A stretch of 64,000 bases of DNA from positions 62,001 to 126,000 of the forward strand of contig CAYVWR010000004.1 in assembly GCA_964455525.1 (NCBI GenBank). Reading direction: 5' to 3'. The notes below the pieces were generated by a model that was given only the letters and a program-made list of their open reading frames with translations, was not told the DNA's origin and made no database searches. Shown piece by piece: positions 1 through 9,151 of the stretch (positions are counted from its first letter, which is position 1; each line of letters begins with the position of its first letter). The stretch is from JAFDZV01 sp964455525 (GTDB lineage: Bacteria; Bacteroidota; Ignavibacteria; OLB7). A program made the translations under genes and the position numbers.

Positions 1-1
1 T

Positions 2-712
2 GATGAGCTGCGCGTGATCGATTATATCCGTGAGGTGGCCGAGAATATCCGTACCTCCGATGGCTCGGTCATCACCGCAGGGCAGATGCTGGAGCGCTTT
101 CTTTTTCCACCGGCAATGCAGTATGCGCCGGTCGGCAGGCTCTCCGGCGGAGAACGGCGCAGGCTCTACCTTCTCCGTATTCTGATGAGCGCCCCGAATC
201 TGCTTATCCTCGATGAGCCTACCAACGATCTCGATATTGATACCCTGGTGGCGCTTGAGGGATATCTCGATCAGTTCGATGGCTGCTTGATCGTGGTGAG
301 TCACGACCGTTATTTCCTCGATCGCACGATCGACCATCTCTTCCGGTTCGAGGGGGATGGCCGTATCCGCGAGTATCCAGGCAATTACAGCGCGTTCCTG
401 GAGATTCGCGACCGTGAGGCGATGCAGGCCGTCTCCGAAAGCCGTGTGCAGGAAAAGAAGCCGGATGTCAGAGTCGATCGTTCCCCTGCCGCCTCCAGCC
501 GGAAATTGAGCTACAAGGAGCGCCAGGAACTGGGACGCCTGGAAAAGGCGATCGAAGCGGATGAGGAGCGTAAAGGGACGATCGAGGCGCGGCTGGCGGA
601 GGTGGGAGGAGATTATACTGTTGCCCAGCCGCTTATCAAGGAACTGGGAGAGTTGGTCGAAAAGATCGAACGCGATATGGAACGATGGTCAGAACTGGCC
701 GAGTTTGCCTGA
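2..712 (+). CDS. ABC-F family ATPase, C-terminal part (5' truncated by window edge)
   Basis: The reading frame is open from base 2, so the gene starts outside the window. About 236 residues of the second ATPase half remain. Visible motifs are the signature LSGGERRR, the Walker B stretch LLILDEPTNDLD and the H-switch VVSHDRYFLDRT. This is the duplicated soluble ATPase pattern without membrane segments that defines ABC-F proteins. The last ~80 residues are charged and helical (start near SYKERQELGRLE) and resemble the C-terminal coiled coil of Uup. Family members act on ribosomes or on nucleic acid at translation and recombination. The Uup-like tail makes this subgroup more likely than EttA, but without the first half I do not assign a symbol. 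A hairpin follows the stop codon. Confidence 0.9.
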   Translation, partial: DELRVIDYIREVAENIRTSDGSVITAGQMLERFLFPPAMQYAPVGRLSGGERRRLYLLRILMSAPNLLILDEPTNDLDIDTLVALEGYLDQFDGCLIVVSHDRYFLDRTIDHLFRFEGDGRIREYPGNYSAFLEIRDREAMQAVSESRVQEKKPDVRVDRSPAASSRKLSYKERQELGRLEKAIEADEERKGTIEARLAEVGGDYTVAQPLIKELGELVEKIERDMERWSELAEFA

Positions 713-785
713 TCCTGTGGCGATTGCCATGGTCGCTGCGGTGCCGTGAGCGTTCCTGAAAGAAATTCTGCCGAAATATGCACAC

Positions 786-835
786 GGCCTCTCTGTTGCT
801 GCCGATACAGCTACGGAGAGGCCATGTTGTTGTTT
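786..835 (+). terminator. Intrinsic terminator-like hairpin after the ABC-F gene
   Basis: The inverted repeat GGCCTCTC (786-793) / GAGAGGCC (816-823) is followed by a T-rich run with interspersed G. It lies 74 bp past the stop codon of the ABC-F gene. Confidence 0.55.
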
Positions 836-2046
836 GCATGGCCTGTGCCTCGATCATACACAGATTCTGCTTCTGCATTGCATCCTTGTACTGCCCCGAT
901 CCCCACCCCGTCAGTCTCCGCTACCAATAAACATCAGTAGAATGTTCGCGTGGGATGAGATAATCGCGGAATATCATGCGTTGCCGACGAAGCACTCCAC
1001 ATCATAAAGGAACAAGAAGCAAGCGCCGATAGAACACATACCATAGGGCCGATGTCACGCGTAAAAAAATCATCAAAAAAAGGAATATGTACGATTAATT
1101 GGCCTTACGCGGGGCTTTTGGGCGATCCATCCCCCTTCAAAGAGCCGGTTACGATAGAGCCATTCGGAAACGGCCCTGACATCCAGGCCGACATGATCGC
1201 ACGTTGATGCGGGTTGCATGGCCGTTCCCGCTATCAACGCCCTTCTCTGCGAAGAACCCGGTAATAGGCACCACCACCAGCGCTGGCGATTACGACGGAT
1301 GGATCAACCCGCGCCGATCTGCATGGCGATAACGTCCGAAGCTGCTCTTACGGTGGCACACAGGAGGAGGGAGAATGGCATCGGAGCGCTCAGGGCTTCT
1401 CCTGCGGTTATTCGTAGGCTGCTCATCAGCATGCACCATACGTATCGGTATTGCCGTTTCAGCCAGCGGAATCGCGTGTTTATAACGGATTGCCCACTCC
1501 CTCCGCCGGAGCCGGGAACTGCTGGCGTGCGGCGGCTCTCGCCCCGGCATACAGGGGAGTCTGAAGGCAATGGCAGGGCGGAGGAACGTGAAATGATAAG
1601 CCCGCCATGCATCGAGTTCATTCGGCGAGCGATCCGTTATTATTTGATAATACCGCCGATAAGGCGGTTGACGTTGTGGTAAAATGGCTATAAATAGCCT
1701 GAAAATAGGAGGGGGGTACACAAAGATGTACTGTCACAGCCTTGATTATTCTAATAATTTAAGCGTGATATCAATATCCTCTCCAACGCAGGTAATATCC
1801 ATGTATGGCAGATAATCAATGCCTGCTACGCGATGCCGCAGATACGGCCGGGACTGCTGTTCCGGTTCGATTGATGGGGATAGGCGTTGCCCGGAATCTT
1901 TTCCGCTGCCTGCCGAATGATCTGCTGAAGCTGTTGTGCTGGGGCTTTTCGATCCGGTATGAAGATCATACGATCGAAAAACCATCAGCACGTAGATAAT
2001 AAATCATTCTGTCGGTCAACCATTCACATTAGCGAACAGGGGTGTA
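836..2046. other. Long intergenic region with no convincing gene
   Basis: About 1.2 kb without a supported gene. Short open frames exist on both strands (for example 1218-1682 and 1290-1721) but they overlap each other, are rich in Arg/Pro/Cys and look like chance frames. The region holds a short hairpin ACCGCC/GGCGGT (1652-1668), a possible promoter (TTGACG 1668-1673, TAAATA 1691-1696, spacing 17) and the palindromic element at 1714-1732. It ends at the gene starting at 2047. Confidence 0.5.
1714..1732 (+). promoter_or_regulatory. Palindromic element, copy 1, upstream of secreted paralog A
   Basis: The core GTACA-caaaga-TGTAC (1716-1731) is a dyad with 5-bp arms. The full 19-bp stretch recurs exactly, reverse complemented, at 25975-25993 upstream of the paralogous gene on the other strand. 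It lies about 315 bp before the start at 2047, just downstream of a possible promoter (1668-1696). A position near the predicted transcription start would suit an operator; this role is inferred. Confidence 0.6.
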
Positions 2047-3585
2047 ATGAATCTAACATGGAAGCTTCCTTCACGCATTCTGCTCTGTGCAGGGCTTGCA
2101 TTGTCTATAGCAGCCGTGGCACAGGCGCAGACACGATTCCAGACGATAGCTCCTGGTGCCCTAGGCACTGCCGCTGCACGCGGAGGGGTCTTGCAAACGA
2201 GCGACGGCGGCACCATCTCGGTCGGTGAAATTCGGTCGCAGCTCAGCAGGGGCTACGATATCTACGTGGTGAAATCCAACCGATGTGGGCAAGTCGAATG
2301 GTCCATGACGTACGATATCGGCGGAAACGATTTCGGACGAAAGATCCGCCAGGTCAGTAATGGATCTGTCACTGATGGATATATCATCGTTGGTTCCACG
2401 GAGAATGCAAACAGTTGCTGCGCCGAGGCGAGCGCCATCATTGCCCGCCCTTCCTCCGATGTCTTTCTGCTGAGGATCAATGCGGTGGGCACGGTGTTAT
2501 GGGGAAAGACCTATGGTGGCCGTGCCAACGATGAGGGCGCCGATGTCCAGGTTTATACCGATGGCGGATTTGTCGTTGCTGGTCGTACAAGCAGCTTCGG
2601 CCTTGGCAGGATAAGCGGCTATCTGATCCGCACCAATGCCGCAGGCAGCGTTATCTGGGGACGTAGTTACGGCGAAGGCGTGGAATACTTCAACAGTTGC
2701 ACCGTTGCCACCGATGGTGATGTTGTGGCCGTGGGGGCATCCGCCACCAATACCACCGAGAGCCTCTATGCCGTCCGTGTCTATGGCAGTGACGGGACCC
2801 CGGTCTGGGCCTGGGTCTATCCTATCAGGGGAACCGGTGTCGCACGCAGTGTGATCAGCTCGATCCGTGAGACCTTTGTGCTGGGAGGCTATGTCGTTCT
2901 CGACCGCTTAGGCGTAGGGAGTCGCGATGGGTATCTCCTCAGAATAGATGGGGGTGGAGCGCCAATGTTCGGCAGAGCATTTACCGGTGCCAACGAGGTT
3001 TATGATGACGAGATCGCCGAAGTACGCCAGACGCCCAATAACGAACTAGTGTTCACCGGATATCTTACCGAAGCTCCCGGCGGGTTCGGTGGGCGTGATC
3101 TCTGGCTGGGCCATGTTGATGCTGGGTTCAACACCATAGGCGCGCACACGGCACATGGTGGTCGAGGTGAGGATGAAGGCTTCTCGGTCAGCTTCATCCC
3201 CCGGGATGACACCAAGCGCCAGGTGGTGAGCGCCAACGGCGTCACGACCAGCTTTACGCGGGGGAACGAGAATCTCTATCTGGTCCAGGCAACGTTTCCC
3301 GGCGGCATAAGCGGCTGCAACGATGCCGAGGTCAAGGTGAGCGATTATGAACTTCTCCCAAGGATGCTTGAGGCGGTCCGGCTCGCACCGAACGCGTTGG
3401 TGCAATGCACAAGCAGGGTAACCGCGACAGCCACCAGGGGCTACAGGAATCTCTGCACTTCCTGCCCTACGCTTCCGCCGATTGATGAGCCGGATCTGGG
3501 AGAGGTCGCTCCGCGGAATGGAGGGGAGGTGCTGCCATCGACGACAGCCATTGGCACCATGGCCCAGGGTGTCCTTGTGTGGTAG
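2047..3585 (+). CDS. Secreted repeat protein of unknown function (paralog A)
   Basis: A 512-residue protein. The N-terminus is a clear Sec signal peptide (residues 1-28, basic start, hydrophobic LLCAGLALSIAAVA, AQA cleavage). The mature part has repeated blocks with W-G-KTYGG, DEG, DGGFVVAGRT and GYLIRTNAAG patterns, each about 45-60 residues long, as in beta-propeller-like secreted proteins. A Cys-containing block SNRCGQVEW precedes the motif GGNDFGRKIR. The C-terminal quarter has several Cys residues and no repeat, and I see no type IX sorting domain. The protein is clearly homologous to the product of 24193-25689 (same order of blocks, shared GGND-GRKIR and YGG-DEG-DVQV motifs). Function is unknown; a cell-surface or extracellular role is inferred. 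The gene is followed by a strong terminator. Confidence 0.85.
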   Translation: MNLTWKLPSRILLCAGLALSIAAVAQAQTRFQTIAPGALGTAAARGGVLQTSDGGTISVGEIRSQLSRGYDIYVVKSNRCGQVEWSMTYDIGGNDFGRKIRQVSNGSVTDGYIIVGSTENANSCCAEASAIIARPSSDVFLLRINAVGTVLWGKTYGGRANDEGADVQVYTDGGFVVAGRTSSFGLGRISGYLIRTNAAGSVIWGRSYGEGVEYFNSCTVATDGDVVAVGASATNTTESLYAVRVYGSDGTPVWAWVYPIRGTGVARSVISSIRETFVLGGYVVLDRLGVGSRDGYLLRIDGGGAPMFGRAFTGANEVYDDEIAEVRQTPNNELVFTGYLTEAPGGFGGRDLWLGHVDAGFNTIGAHTAHGGRGEDEGFSVSFIPRDDTKRQVVSANGVTTSFTRGNENLYLVQATFPGGISGCNDAEVKVSDYELLPRMLEAVRLAPNALVQCTSRVTATATRGYRNLCTSCPTLPPIDEPDLGEVAPRNGGEVLPSTTAIGTMAQGVLVW

Positions 3586-3616
3586 AGCATTATCTATAGA
3601 AATTCGGACGTTGCCG

Positions 3617-3651
3617 GGGATGCCATCCATAGCGATGGCATCCCTTTTTTT
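3617..3651 (+). terminator. Strong intrinsic terminator
   Basis: Perfect 11-bp stem GGGATGCCATC (3617-3627) / GATGGCATCCC (3634-3644), a 6-nt loop and seven T residues. It lies 31 bp after the stop of the secreted paralog A gene. Confidence 0.95.
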
Positions 3652-4108
3652 ATGCCCGGCAACCGGCTCGGCATAATTTTCGTGAACGGGGAGCAAGTGC
3701 ACGAAAAAAATACAGTGTCCGGTATTTGAACACGCACGGCCTTTTAGTATACTTGCACCCGAGGTCCAATCTGTTCGCACTGTGCATGAGGTCCATCGTG
3801 GTCAGGAAATGCGACACCATACCTCAGCCCTTATTTCATGGGGCTTCTCTCACGACAATAACCAGCTCTTCCAACCCCAGAGCGTCTCGGGCATTGCATA
3901 CCGTCGTAACCGACCTGATCGGTATATACGATGGTATGGATAATGTGCCGAATCGAATAGTAATCAGTCTCGTTGCTGCTGTCCGATCCCTCATCGCACG
4001 CATCAACGGGCCTGCTCCTTTCCTCATGCGTATCCGGCAGGCAGGCATCGCCGGTCCCGTAGTGCGATGCCCTTTGCTGTGATAGCTGCTTCCAGGTAGA
4101 GACTAAGG
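3652..4108. other. Intergenic region before the sensor kinase operon
   Basis: About 450 bp with no supported gene. Open frames here on both strands overlap and have no plausible ribosome site. The promoter of the downstream kinase operon should lie here, but I see no clear consensus. Confidence 0.4.
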
Positions 4109-7093
4109 ATGGAGAACAACGCCGGAACACACCGGAAGTTGCTGAACGGATCTGCTGCCTACCCTCAGCAGGCAGCTCTGCACCAGGCGGATGCTGCCGG
4201 GCTTGATGCGGACGATGGCGAATTCGATCGGCTGGTCCGTTTTCTCGATGAAAGCCCCGATCCCATTCTGAGGGTCGCTCGTGGTGGAGTTGTCACGTAT
4301 GCAAACCACAGCGGCCAGATCCTTCTTATGCTCTGGCAGGAGGCCAGCAGCCAGGGCTGTGTTCCACTGTGGCATGATCTGCTGGATATCGCCCTTGACT
4401 CCGGTTCCCGTATTGATAAGGAGGTGGACGTTGCTGGCCGGACATATATGCTGGCCTTTATCCCCGGCGCCGAAACGGGTGCTGCCTACATTCATGGGCG
4501 CGACATCACCGAGACGCGTGGTGCAAACGATGCGCTTCAGCGTCGAGATGCCATTCTTCAGGCGGTCGCTGTTTCGGCAGAGAAATTTCTGGGCGGTGGG
4601 GACTGGCAGGAGCAGATCGGCGAGGTCTTGCAGGGGCTGGGCCTGGCTACCGAAGCAAGCCGTATCTATATCTATGAAAATCGCATAACGCCGCAGGGCG
4701 ATCGGGTTCTTGGATTGCGCCATCGGTGGATTGCCGAGACGATGCAGCGCTCCACTCATGATCTTGAAGTGCTTGCGTTGGCAGGGCACGGTCTTGCTCG
4801 CTGGGAGGGGGTGCTGGAGCATGGCTCTAGTATCAGTGGCTCCATCGGCACCTTTCCTGCTGAGGAGCGTGGCACGCTTGCCGCATGGTGGATACGGAGC
4901 ATTCTCGTCATTCCGATTTTCATCGGCGATCGCTGGTGGGGGGTGCTCGGCTTCGATGTCTGCCAGAGCGATCATGAGTGGGATCTGCGCGAGGTGGAGG
5001 CGCTCAAGACCGCCGCCAGGATTCTAGGCTCGGCCATCCAGCATACGCAGGCACAGGAGGACCTCCAGCGGCAGAGAGAGTTCACCCGGCTGGTGATCGA
5101 CACCGACCCGAACCTGATCTATGTAAAAGATGCTTCAGGACGGTTTGTGCTCGCCAATCAGGCTACCGCCGATCTCTACGGGACAACAGCAGAGGAGATC
5201 GTCGGGCTGAACAACTGGAATCTGCACAGTGTCCCTGAAGAGGTGATGTGCTACCAGCAGAGCGATCGTGAGGTGCTCGGGGGACTCCGTGAGGTTGCCG
5301 TGCGCGAGCAGTATACGCGGCCGGACGGCAGCATTCTCTGGTTCGAGACCGTGAAGAAGCCGCTGGCGCAGCCGGATGGGGTTGTGCATGTGCTTGGCAT
5401 CTCCAACGATATCACCGAGCGGCGACGGGCCGAGCTGGTGCTTCGCAATCGGGAGCAGCAGCAGGCAGCCGTGGCGCGGCTTGGGTTACAGGCGCTGGCC
5501 AGTGCGCGTGTGGTGGACCTGATGGACAGTGCATTGAACACCGTGCGCGAGATGCTTGGCGTTGATCTGGCCGCCATCTGGGAGGTTCTGCCGGATGGAA
5601 GCGGTCTTAGGATGTGTGCCGGTGTCGGATGGAGCCAGGGGACCGTCGGAAGCGCGATGGTTGGGCTGGAAACCGAATCCCCTGCGGGGTTTGTGCTCCG
5701 TAGCAATGCGCCGGTTGTGGTCGCCGACTGGCAGACCGAGCACCGGTTTACGCAGCCGGAGGTGATCGCCGCGCATGGGGTATGCAGCAGTGCCAACGTG
5801 TTGATCCATGGCAAGAAGCAGCCGTTCGGGGTGATGTCGGCGCATGTGACCGTGCCTCGGAGTTTTACCGAAGATGATATCAACTTCCTTCAGGCTGTTG
5901 CAAATGTGCTCGCATATGCCATCGAGTGGAAGCAGGCGGAAAAGGCGCTCCGCGAAAGCGAGGAACGCTACCGGATTGCCGCCGAGACCGCCACAGACGC
6001 CATTCTGACGGTGGATCAGGATAACAGGATCATCTTCGCCAATCAATCGGCCGAGACCATTTTTGGCTATGCGATGCCGGAGGTTCTCTGGCAGGATCTT
6101 CGCTTGCTCCTATCGGATTCCATCGAACAGATCAGGCGGCAGGCGGAACAGGAGATCGGTGGGCGCCCGAACTGCCGCTCGGTGGCATTGCAGGGACGCC
6201 ATAAAACCGGCGCTCTTCTGCCGCTTGAGGTATCGGTAGGGGAGTTCGTGAAAAACGGACGGGGATATTTCACCTGTATTATTCGTGATATCACCGAGCG
6301 GAAGCGCGCCGAGGAGAACATCAACACCCTGAACGATGAGCTGCGGCAGGCCAATGCGCTGCTGACAGTGGAGAGAGATCGCCAGAAGAAGCATGTGGCG
6401 GTGCTGGAAGAGCTTAACCTGATGAAAAGCGAGTTCGTTTCCAGCGTCTCGCACGAATTGCGTACGCCGCTTGCATCGATCATCGGGTTTGCACAGACCA
6501 TCCTGATCGACCCCGATCTGCCCGTGGATATGCGGCAGGAATTCCTACAGATCGTGCTGGAGGAGGGGAAGCGTCTGGCAAAGCTTATCAACGATCTCCT
6601 CGATCTGGCACGTATCGAGAGTGGCCGCGTGGTGCTTGAGAACACCAGAGGCGATGTTGTGCCATTGGTCAAGCGGGCCTTGCAGTCGATTCTGATGCAG
6701 GCCGAGGCCAAGTCGATCGCCGTCAAAACGACGTTCGATCAAGATTCGATCATGGCCGTGTTCGATATCGACCGTATGATGCAGGTTGTTATCAATCTGC
6801 TGAGCAACGCCGTCAAGTTCACGCCGGACGGCGGCAAAGTGGAGGTCCGGGCAGGGGTCGAGGGGAGCGATGTGGTTATCGACGTCGCCGATACCGGATT
6901 GGGGATTCCTGCCGACGACATCCCACGTTTGTTCGATAAATTTTTCAGAGTTCACCGTCCCGGCCTGGATATCCGAGGAACAGGGCTTGGCCTGGCCATC
7001 GCCAAGCATGCCGTGGAGCTTCAGCAAGGGACACTCACAGTCCAGAGTGAGCAGAACAATGGGTCCATTTTCACTATCCGTTTTCCACAGTGA
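4109..7093 (+). CDS. Soluble multi-sensor (PAS/GAF) histidine kinase
   Basis: A 994-residue kinase with no membrane segment, so it senses a cytoplasmic signal. The order is: an N-terminal PAS-like region (about 30-130), GAF (about 150-310), PAS (about 320-445, ending DITERRRAE), GAF (about 455-615), PAS (about 625-755, ending DITERKRAE), a coiled coil, HisKA, then HATPase (about 880-994). The phospho-acceptor is H782 in SVSHELRTPL. The ATP-binding boxes are visible as NLLSNAVKF (N), DTGLGIP (G1) and GTGLGLAI (G2). The stop codon overlaps the start of the receiver gene (TGATG), so the two are translationally coupled, and an NtrC-type regulator follows. Ligands of the PAS and GAF domains cannot be read from the sequence. 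Confidence 0.95.
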   Translation: MENNAGTHRKLLNGSAAYPQQAALHQADAAGLDADDGEFDRLVRFLDESPDPILRVARGGVVTYANHSGQILLMLWQEASSQGCVPLWHDLLDIALDSGSRIDKEVDVAGRTYMLAFIPGAETGAAYIHGRDITETRGANDALQRRDAILQAVAVSAEKFLGGGDWQEQIGEVLQGLGLATEASRIYIYENRITPQGDRVLGLRHRWIAETMQRSTHDLEVLALAGHGLARWEGVLEHGSSISGSIGTFPAEERGTLAAWWIRSILVIPIFIGDRWWGVLGFDVCQSDHEWDLREVEALKTAARILGSAIQHTQAQEDLQRQREFTRLVIDTDPNLIYVKDASGRFVLANQATADLYGTTAEEIVGLNNWNLHSVPEEVMCYQQSDREVLGGLREVAVREQYTRPDGSILWFETVKKPLAQPDGVVHVLGISNDITERRRAELVLRNREQQQAAVARLGLQALASARVVDLMDSALNTVREMLGVDLAAIWEVLPDGSGLRMCAGVGWSQGTVGSAMVGLETESPAGFVLRSNAPVVVADWQTEHRFTQPEVIAAHGVCSSANVLIHGKKQPFGVMSAHVTVPRSFTEDDINFLQAVANVLAYAIEWKQAEKALRESEERYRIAAETATDAILTVDQDNRIIFANQSAETIFGYAMPEVLWQDLRLLLSDSIEQIRRQAEQEIGGRPNCRSVALQGRHKTGALLPLEVSVGEFVKNGRGYFTCIIRDITERKRAEENINTLNDELRQANALLTVERDRQKKHVAVLEELNLMKSEFVSSVSHELRTPLASIIGFAQTILIDPDLPVDMRQEFLQIVLEEGKRLAKLINDLLDLARIESGRVVLENTRGDVVPLVKRALQSILMQAEAKSIAVKTTFDQDSIMAVFDIDRMMQVVINLLSNAVKFTPDGGKVEVRAGVEGSDVVIDVADTGLGIPADDIPRLFDKFFRVHRPGLDIRGTGLGLAIAKHAVELQQGTLTVQSEQNNGSIFTIRFPQ

Positions 7094-7488
7094 TGAACCA
7101 GAAGCCGCAGGTACTGGTCGTCGAGGACGAGCCGAATATGCAGATACTGCTACGGCATGTTCTTGGGCGTGCCGGGTATGATATCACGCTTGCACCGGAT
7201 GGCCCGAAAGCAAAAGAGCTGCTGCTGAGCAGAAAATTCGATCTGATCTGTTCCGACGTCATGATGTCGGGCATCGATGGAATACAGCTCTGTACATGGG
7301 TCAACCAGCAGAAGTCCTTGCGTGATATCCCCTTTGTGATCCTCTCATCGAGGGCACAGCATGGAGAGAAGGAGATGGGCATACAGGCCGGCGCCGATGC
7401 CTATCTGACAAAACCATTCGATATTCAGGAACTGATCGCCACGCTTCAATCGGCCCTCGCACGCGGGGTCCGTATACAGGCGGCATAA
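7093..7488 (+). CDS. Single-domain response regulator (CheY-like receiver)
   Basis: A 131-residue receiver domain with no output domain. It shows the acidic pocket VVEDEP, the phospho-acceptor D55 in CSDVMMSG, the Ser switch residue in ILSSRA and the conserved KPF lysine near the end. The ATG at 7093 overlaps the kinase stop codon as TGATG; a GTG at 7090 would add one residue. Its place between kinase and NtrC-type regulator suggests a phosphorelay intermediate or a competing phosphate sink. Confidence 0.93.
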   Translation: MNQKPQVLVVEDEPNMQILLRHVLGRAGYDITLAPDGPKAKELLLSRKFDLICSDVMMSGIDGIQLCTWVNQQKSLRDIPFVILSSRAQHGEKEMGIQAGADAYLTKPFDIQELIATLQSALARGVRIQAA

Positions 7489-7510
7489 GGTCATAATGTG
7501 AGGACTTGCC

Positions 7511-8890
7511 ATGAACGATAAGCTTGTTTTCGTTGTCGACGACGAGGAGAACGTTCGCCGCCTGCTGGAGTACTGGTTGAAGAACAAGTGGGGATATCGC
7601 CTCCGGCTCTTCACCAACGGTGAGCAGTGCGTCGAAGCGCTCGATGAGGCGCCCGACCTCGTTATTCTCGACATTATGCTCCCCGGCATAAGCGGCATTG
7701 ATACGCTGAGGAAGATCAAGGAGCGATACCCCGCATTGCCGGTGATCATGCTCTCGGCGCAGGGGAGGATCGAAGTGGCCGTGGAGGCGATAAAGCTGGG
7801 GGCGATCGACTACTTCCCGAAGTCGATCGATTTCCCGAAGCTGGAGATCGCCGTTCGCAATGGGCTTCAGATGCATGATCTGGCACGTGAGGTTGTGCAG
7901 CTCCGTGAGAGCGTGAAACAGACCGGAAAGTTTGCCAATATCGTGACCAACGATGGTGCCATGGAGGGGGTGCTTCGCCTGGTGCACAAAGCCAAGGATA
8001 GCGATATCTCCGTTCTGATCCAGGGGGAGAGCGGCACCGGCAAGGAACTGATAGCGCGTGCAATCCATTTCAATGGAAAACGCCAGGCCGGTCCCTTTGT
8101 GGCGGTCAACTGCGCGGCCATCCCACGCGAGCTTCTGGAGAGCGAGATGTTCGGCCATGAGAAGGGGGCGTTCACCGGGGCACATCAGCGGAAGATCGGC
8201 AAGTTCGAGCAGGCCAATGGCGGCACCATCTTTCTCGACGAGATCGGCGAGCTTGATATGAACCTGCAAGCCAAGCTGCTTCGTGCCATCCAGGTCAGGC
8301 AGTTCGAGCGTGTGGGCGGGAGCGAGATCATACAGGTCGATGTCAGGATCGTTTCAGCTACGCATAAGGATCTCCTGCATGCTTCCCAGGAGCGGGAGTT
8401 TCGCGAGGATCTCTACTACCGTCTTGCCTCCTTCCCGATCATGCTCCCGCCGTTGCGTGCGCGCAAGGGGGATATCCTGATTCTGGCCGAGCATTTCCTT
8501 GCACGATTTAACCAGGAGCAGGGGAAGAAGGTGCATGCCTTCTCGCGCAAGGGTTTGAAGATGCTCTACGATTATCCATGGCCCGGCAATATCCGCGAGC
8601 TGGAGAGCGCCATCGAACGGGCCGTGCTTCTGGCCGATGGCGATGTCATCACCGAGCACGATCTGCCGCTTACGTTGCAGGCGTTTGCCGCCGGTGACGA
8701 CATTCCGTTGCCGGGACCATCGATCTTCGATCGGCAGGATATGATTATTCCTCTGGAATCGCTGAAGGAGCAGGCGGTGAAACACGCGTTGAAGGTAACC
8801 GATGGCAATGTGCTGGAGGCGGCCCGCAAGCTCCAGATCAGCCGTTCGACGATCTACGAGCTGATGAAGAAATTCGAGATCACTACATAG
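7511..8890 (+). CDS. NtrC-family sigma-54-dependent response regulator
   Basis: A 459-residue protein with three domains: receiver (1-120, phospho-acceptor D54 in ILDIMLPG), AAA+ sigma-54 activation domain (about 140-375) and a C-terminal Fis-type helix-turn-helix (about 415-459, ending AARKLQISRSTIYELMKKF). In the AAA+ domain Walker A is GESGTGKE, the sigma-54 contact loop is GAFTGA, and Walker B lies in GGTIFLDEIGEL. The protein should activate RpoN promoters when phosphorylated. It lies 22 bp after the receiver gene with a GAGG-type ribosome site, as the third gene of the operon. Its targets are not evident; I found no convincing -24/-12 promoter nearby. Confidence 0.96.
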   Translation: MNDKLVFVVDDEENVRRLLEYWLKNKWGYRLRLFTNGEQCVEALDEAPDLVILDIMLPGISGIDTLRKIKERYPALPVIMLSAQGRIEVAVEAIKLGAIDYFPKSIDFPKLEIAVRNGLQMHDLAREVVQLRESVKQTGKFANIVTNDGAMEGVLRLVHKAKDSDISVLIQGESGTGKELIARAIHFNGKRQAGPFVAVNCAAIPRELLESEMFGHEKGAFTGAHQRKIGKFEQANGGTIFLDEIGELDMNLQAKLLRAIQVRQFERVGGSEIIQVDVRIVSATHKDLLHASQEREFREDLYYRLASFPIMLPPLRARKGDILILAEHFLARFNQEQGKKVHAFSRKGLKMLYDYPWPGNIRELESAIERAVLLADGDVITEHDLPLTLQAFAAGDDIPLPGPSIFDRQDMIIPLESLKEQAVKHALKVTDGNVLEAARKLQISRSTIYELMKKFEITT

Positions 8891-8923
8891 TGCTGGCCCG
8901 GCGATGTTCAGCACCGCCGTTCT

Positions 8924-8960
8924 ACCGGCCCGATGCCTACCGGCATCGGGCCGGTTGCGT
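8924..8960 (+). terminator. Terminator-like hairpin after the NtrC-type gene
   Basis: Perfect 14-bp stem ACCGGCCCGATGCC (8924-8937) / GGCATCGGGCCGGT (8942-8955) with a 4-nt loop, followed by a mixed TG stretch rather than a clean T run. It starts 34 bp after the stop codon. Confidence 0.7.
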
Positions 8961-9078
8961 TGCATGGGGTGCCGATAGTCCCTGCTCTCCCTGCCGTACA
9001 TTCACCTCAGGACGTTGTGCGGCCGGGAGAAGACCCGGCAGGGGGCGGGCAGCGTTTGTACGCCCCCTGAACATTTTT

Positions 9079-9107
9079 CGCCCCACCCTGGATGGCTGGG
9101 TGGGGCG
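9079..9107 (-). terminator. Hairpin at the 3' end of the fimbrial operon
   Basis: 10-bp stem CGCCCCACCC (9079-9088) / GGGTGGGGCG (9098-9107) with a 9-nt loop, 45 bp beyond the usher stop codon. There is no T tract on either strand, so it may act as a 3'-end stabiliser or a Rho-assisted stop. Confidence 0.45.
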
Positions 9108-9151
9108 GAGCCTATCGCCGGGTGCATATGGCGCCCGCACGAGGGGCATGA

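Noticed and set aside
1218..1721. Overlapping frames on both strands (154 and 143 codons) in the first intergenic region
   Set aside because: They overlap each other, have no ribosome sites and an Arg/Pro/Cys-rich composition typical of chance frames in GC-rich DNA.
1746..1991. 81-codon minus-strand frame between the palindromic element and paralog A
   Set aside because: No ribosome site or recognisable feature; it would run opposite to the expected leader transcript of paralog A.
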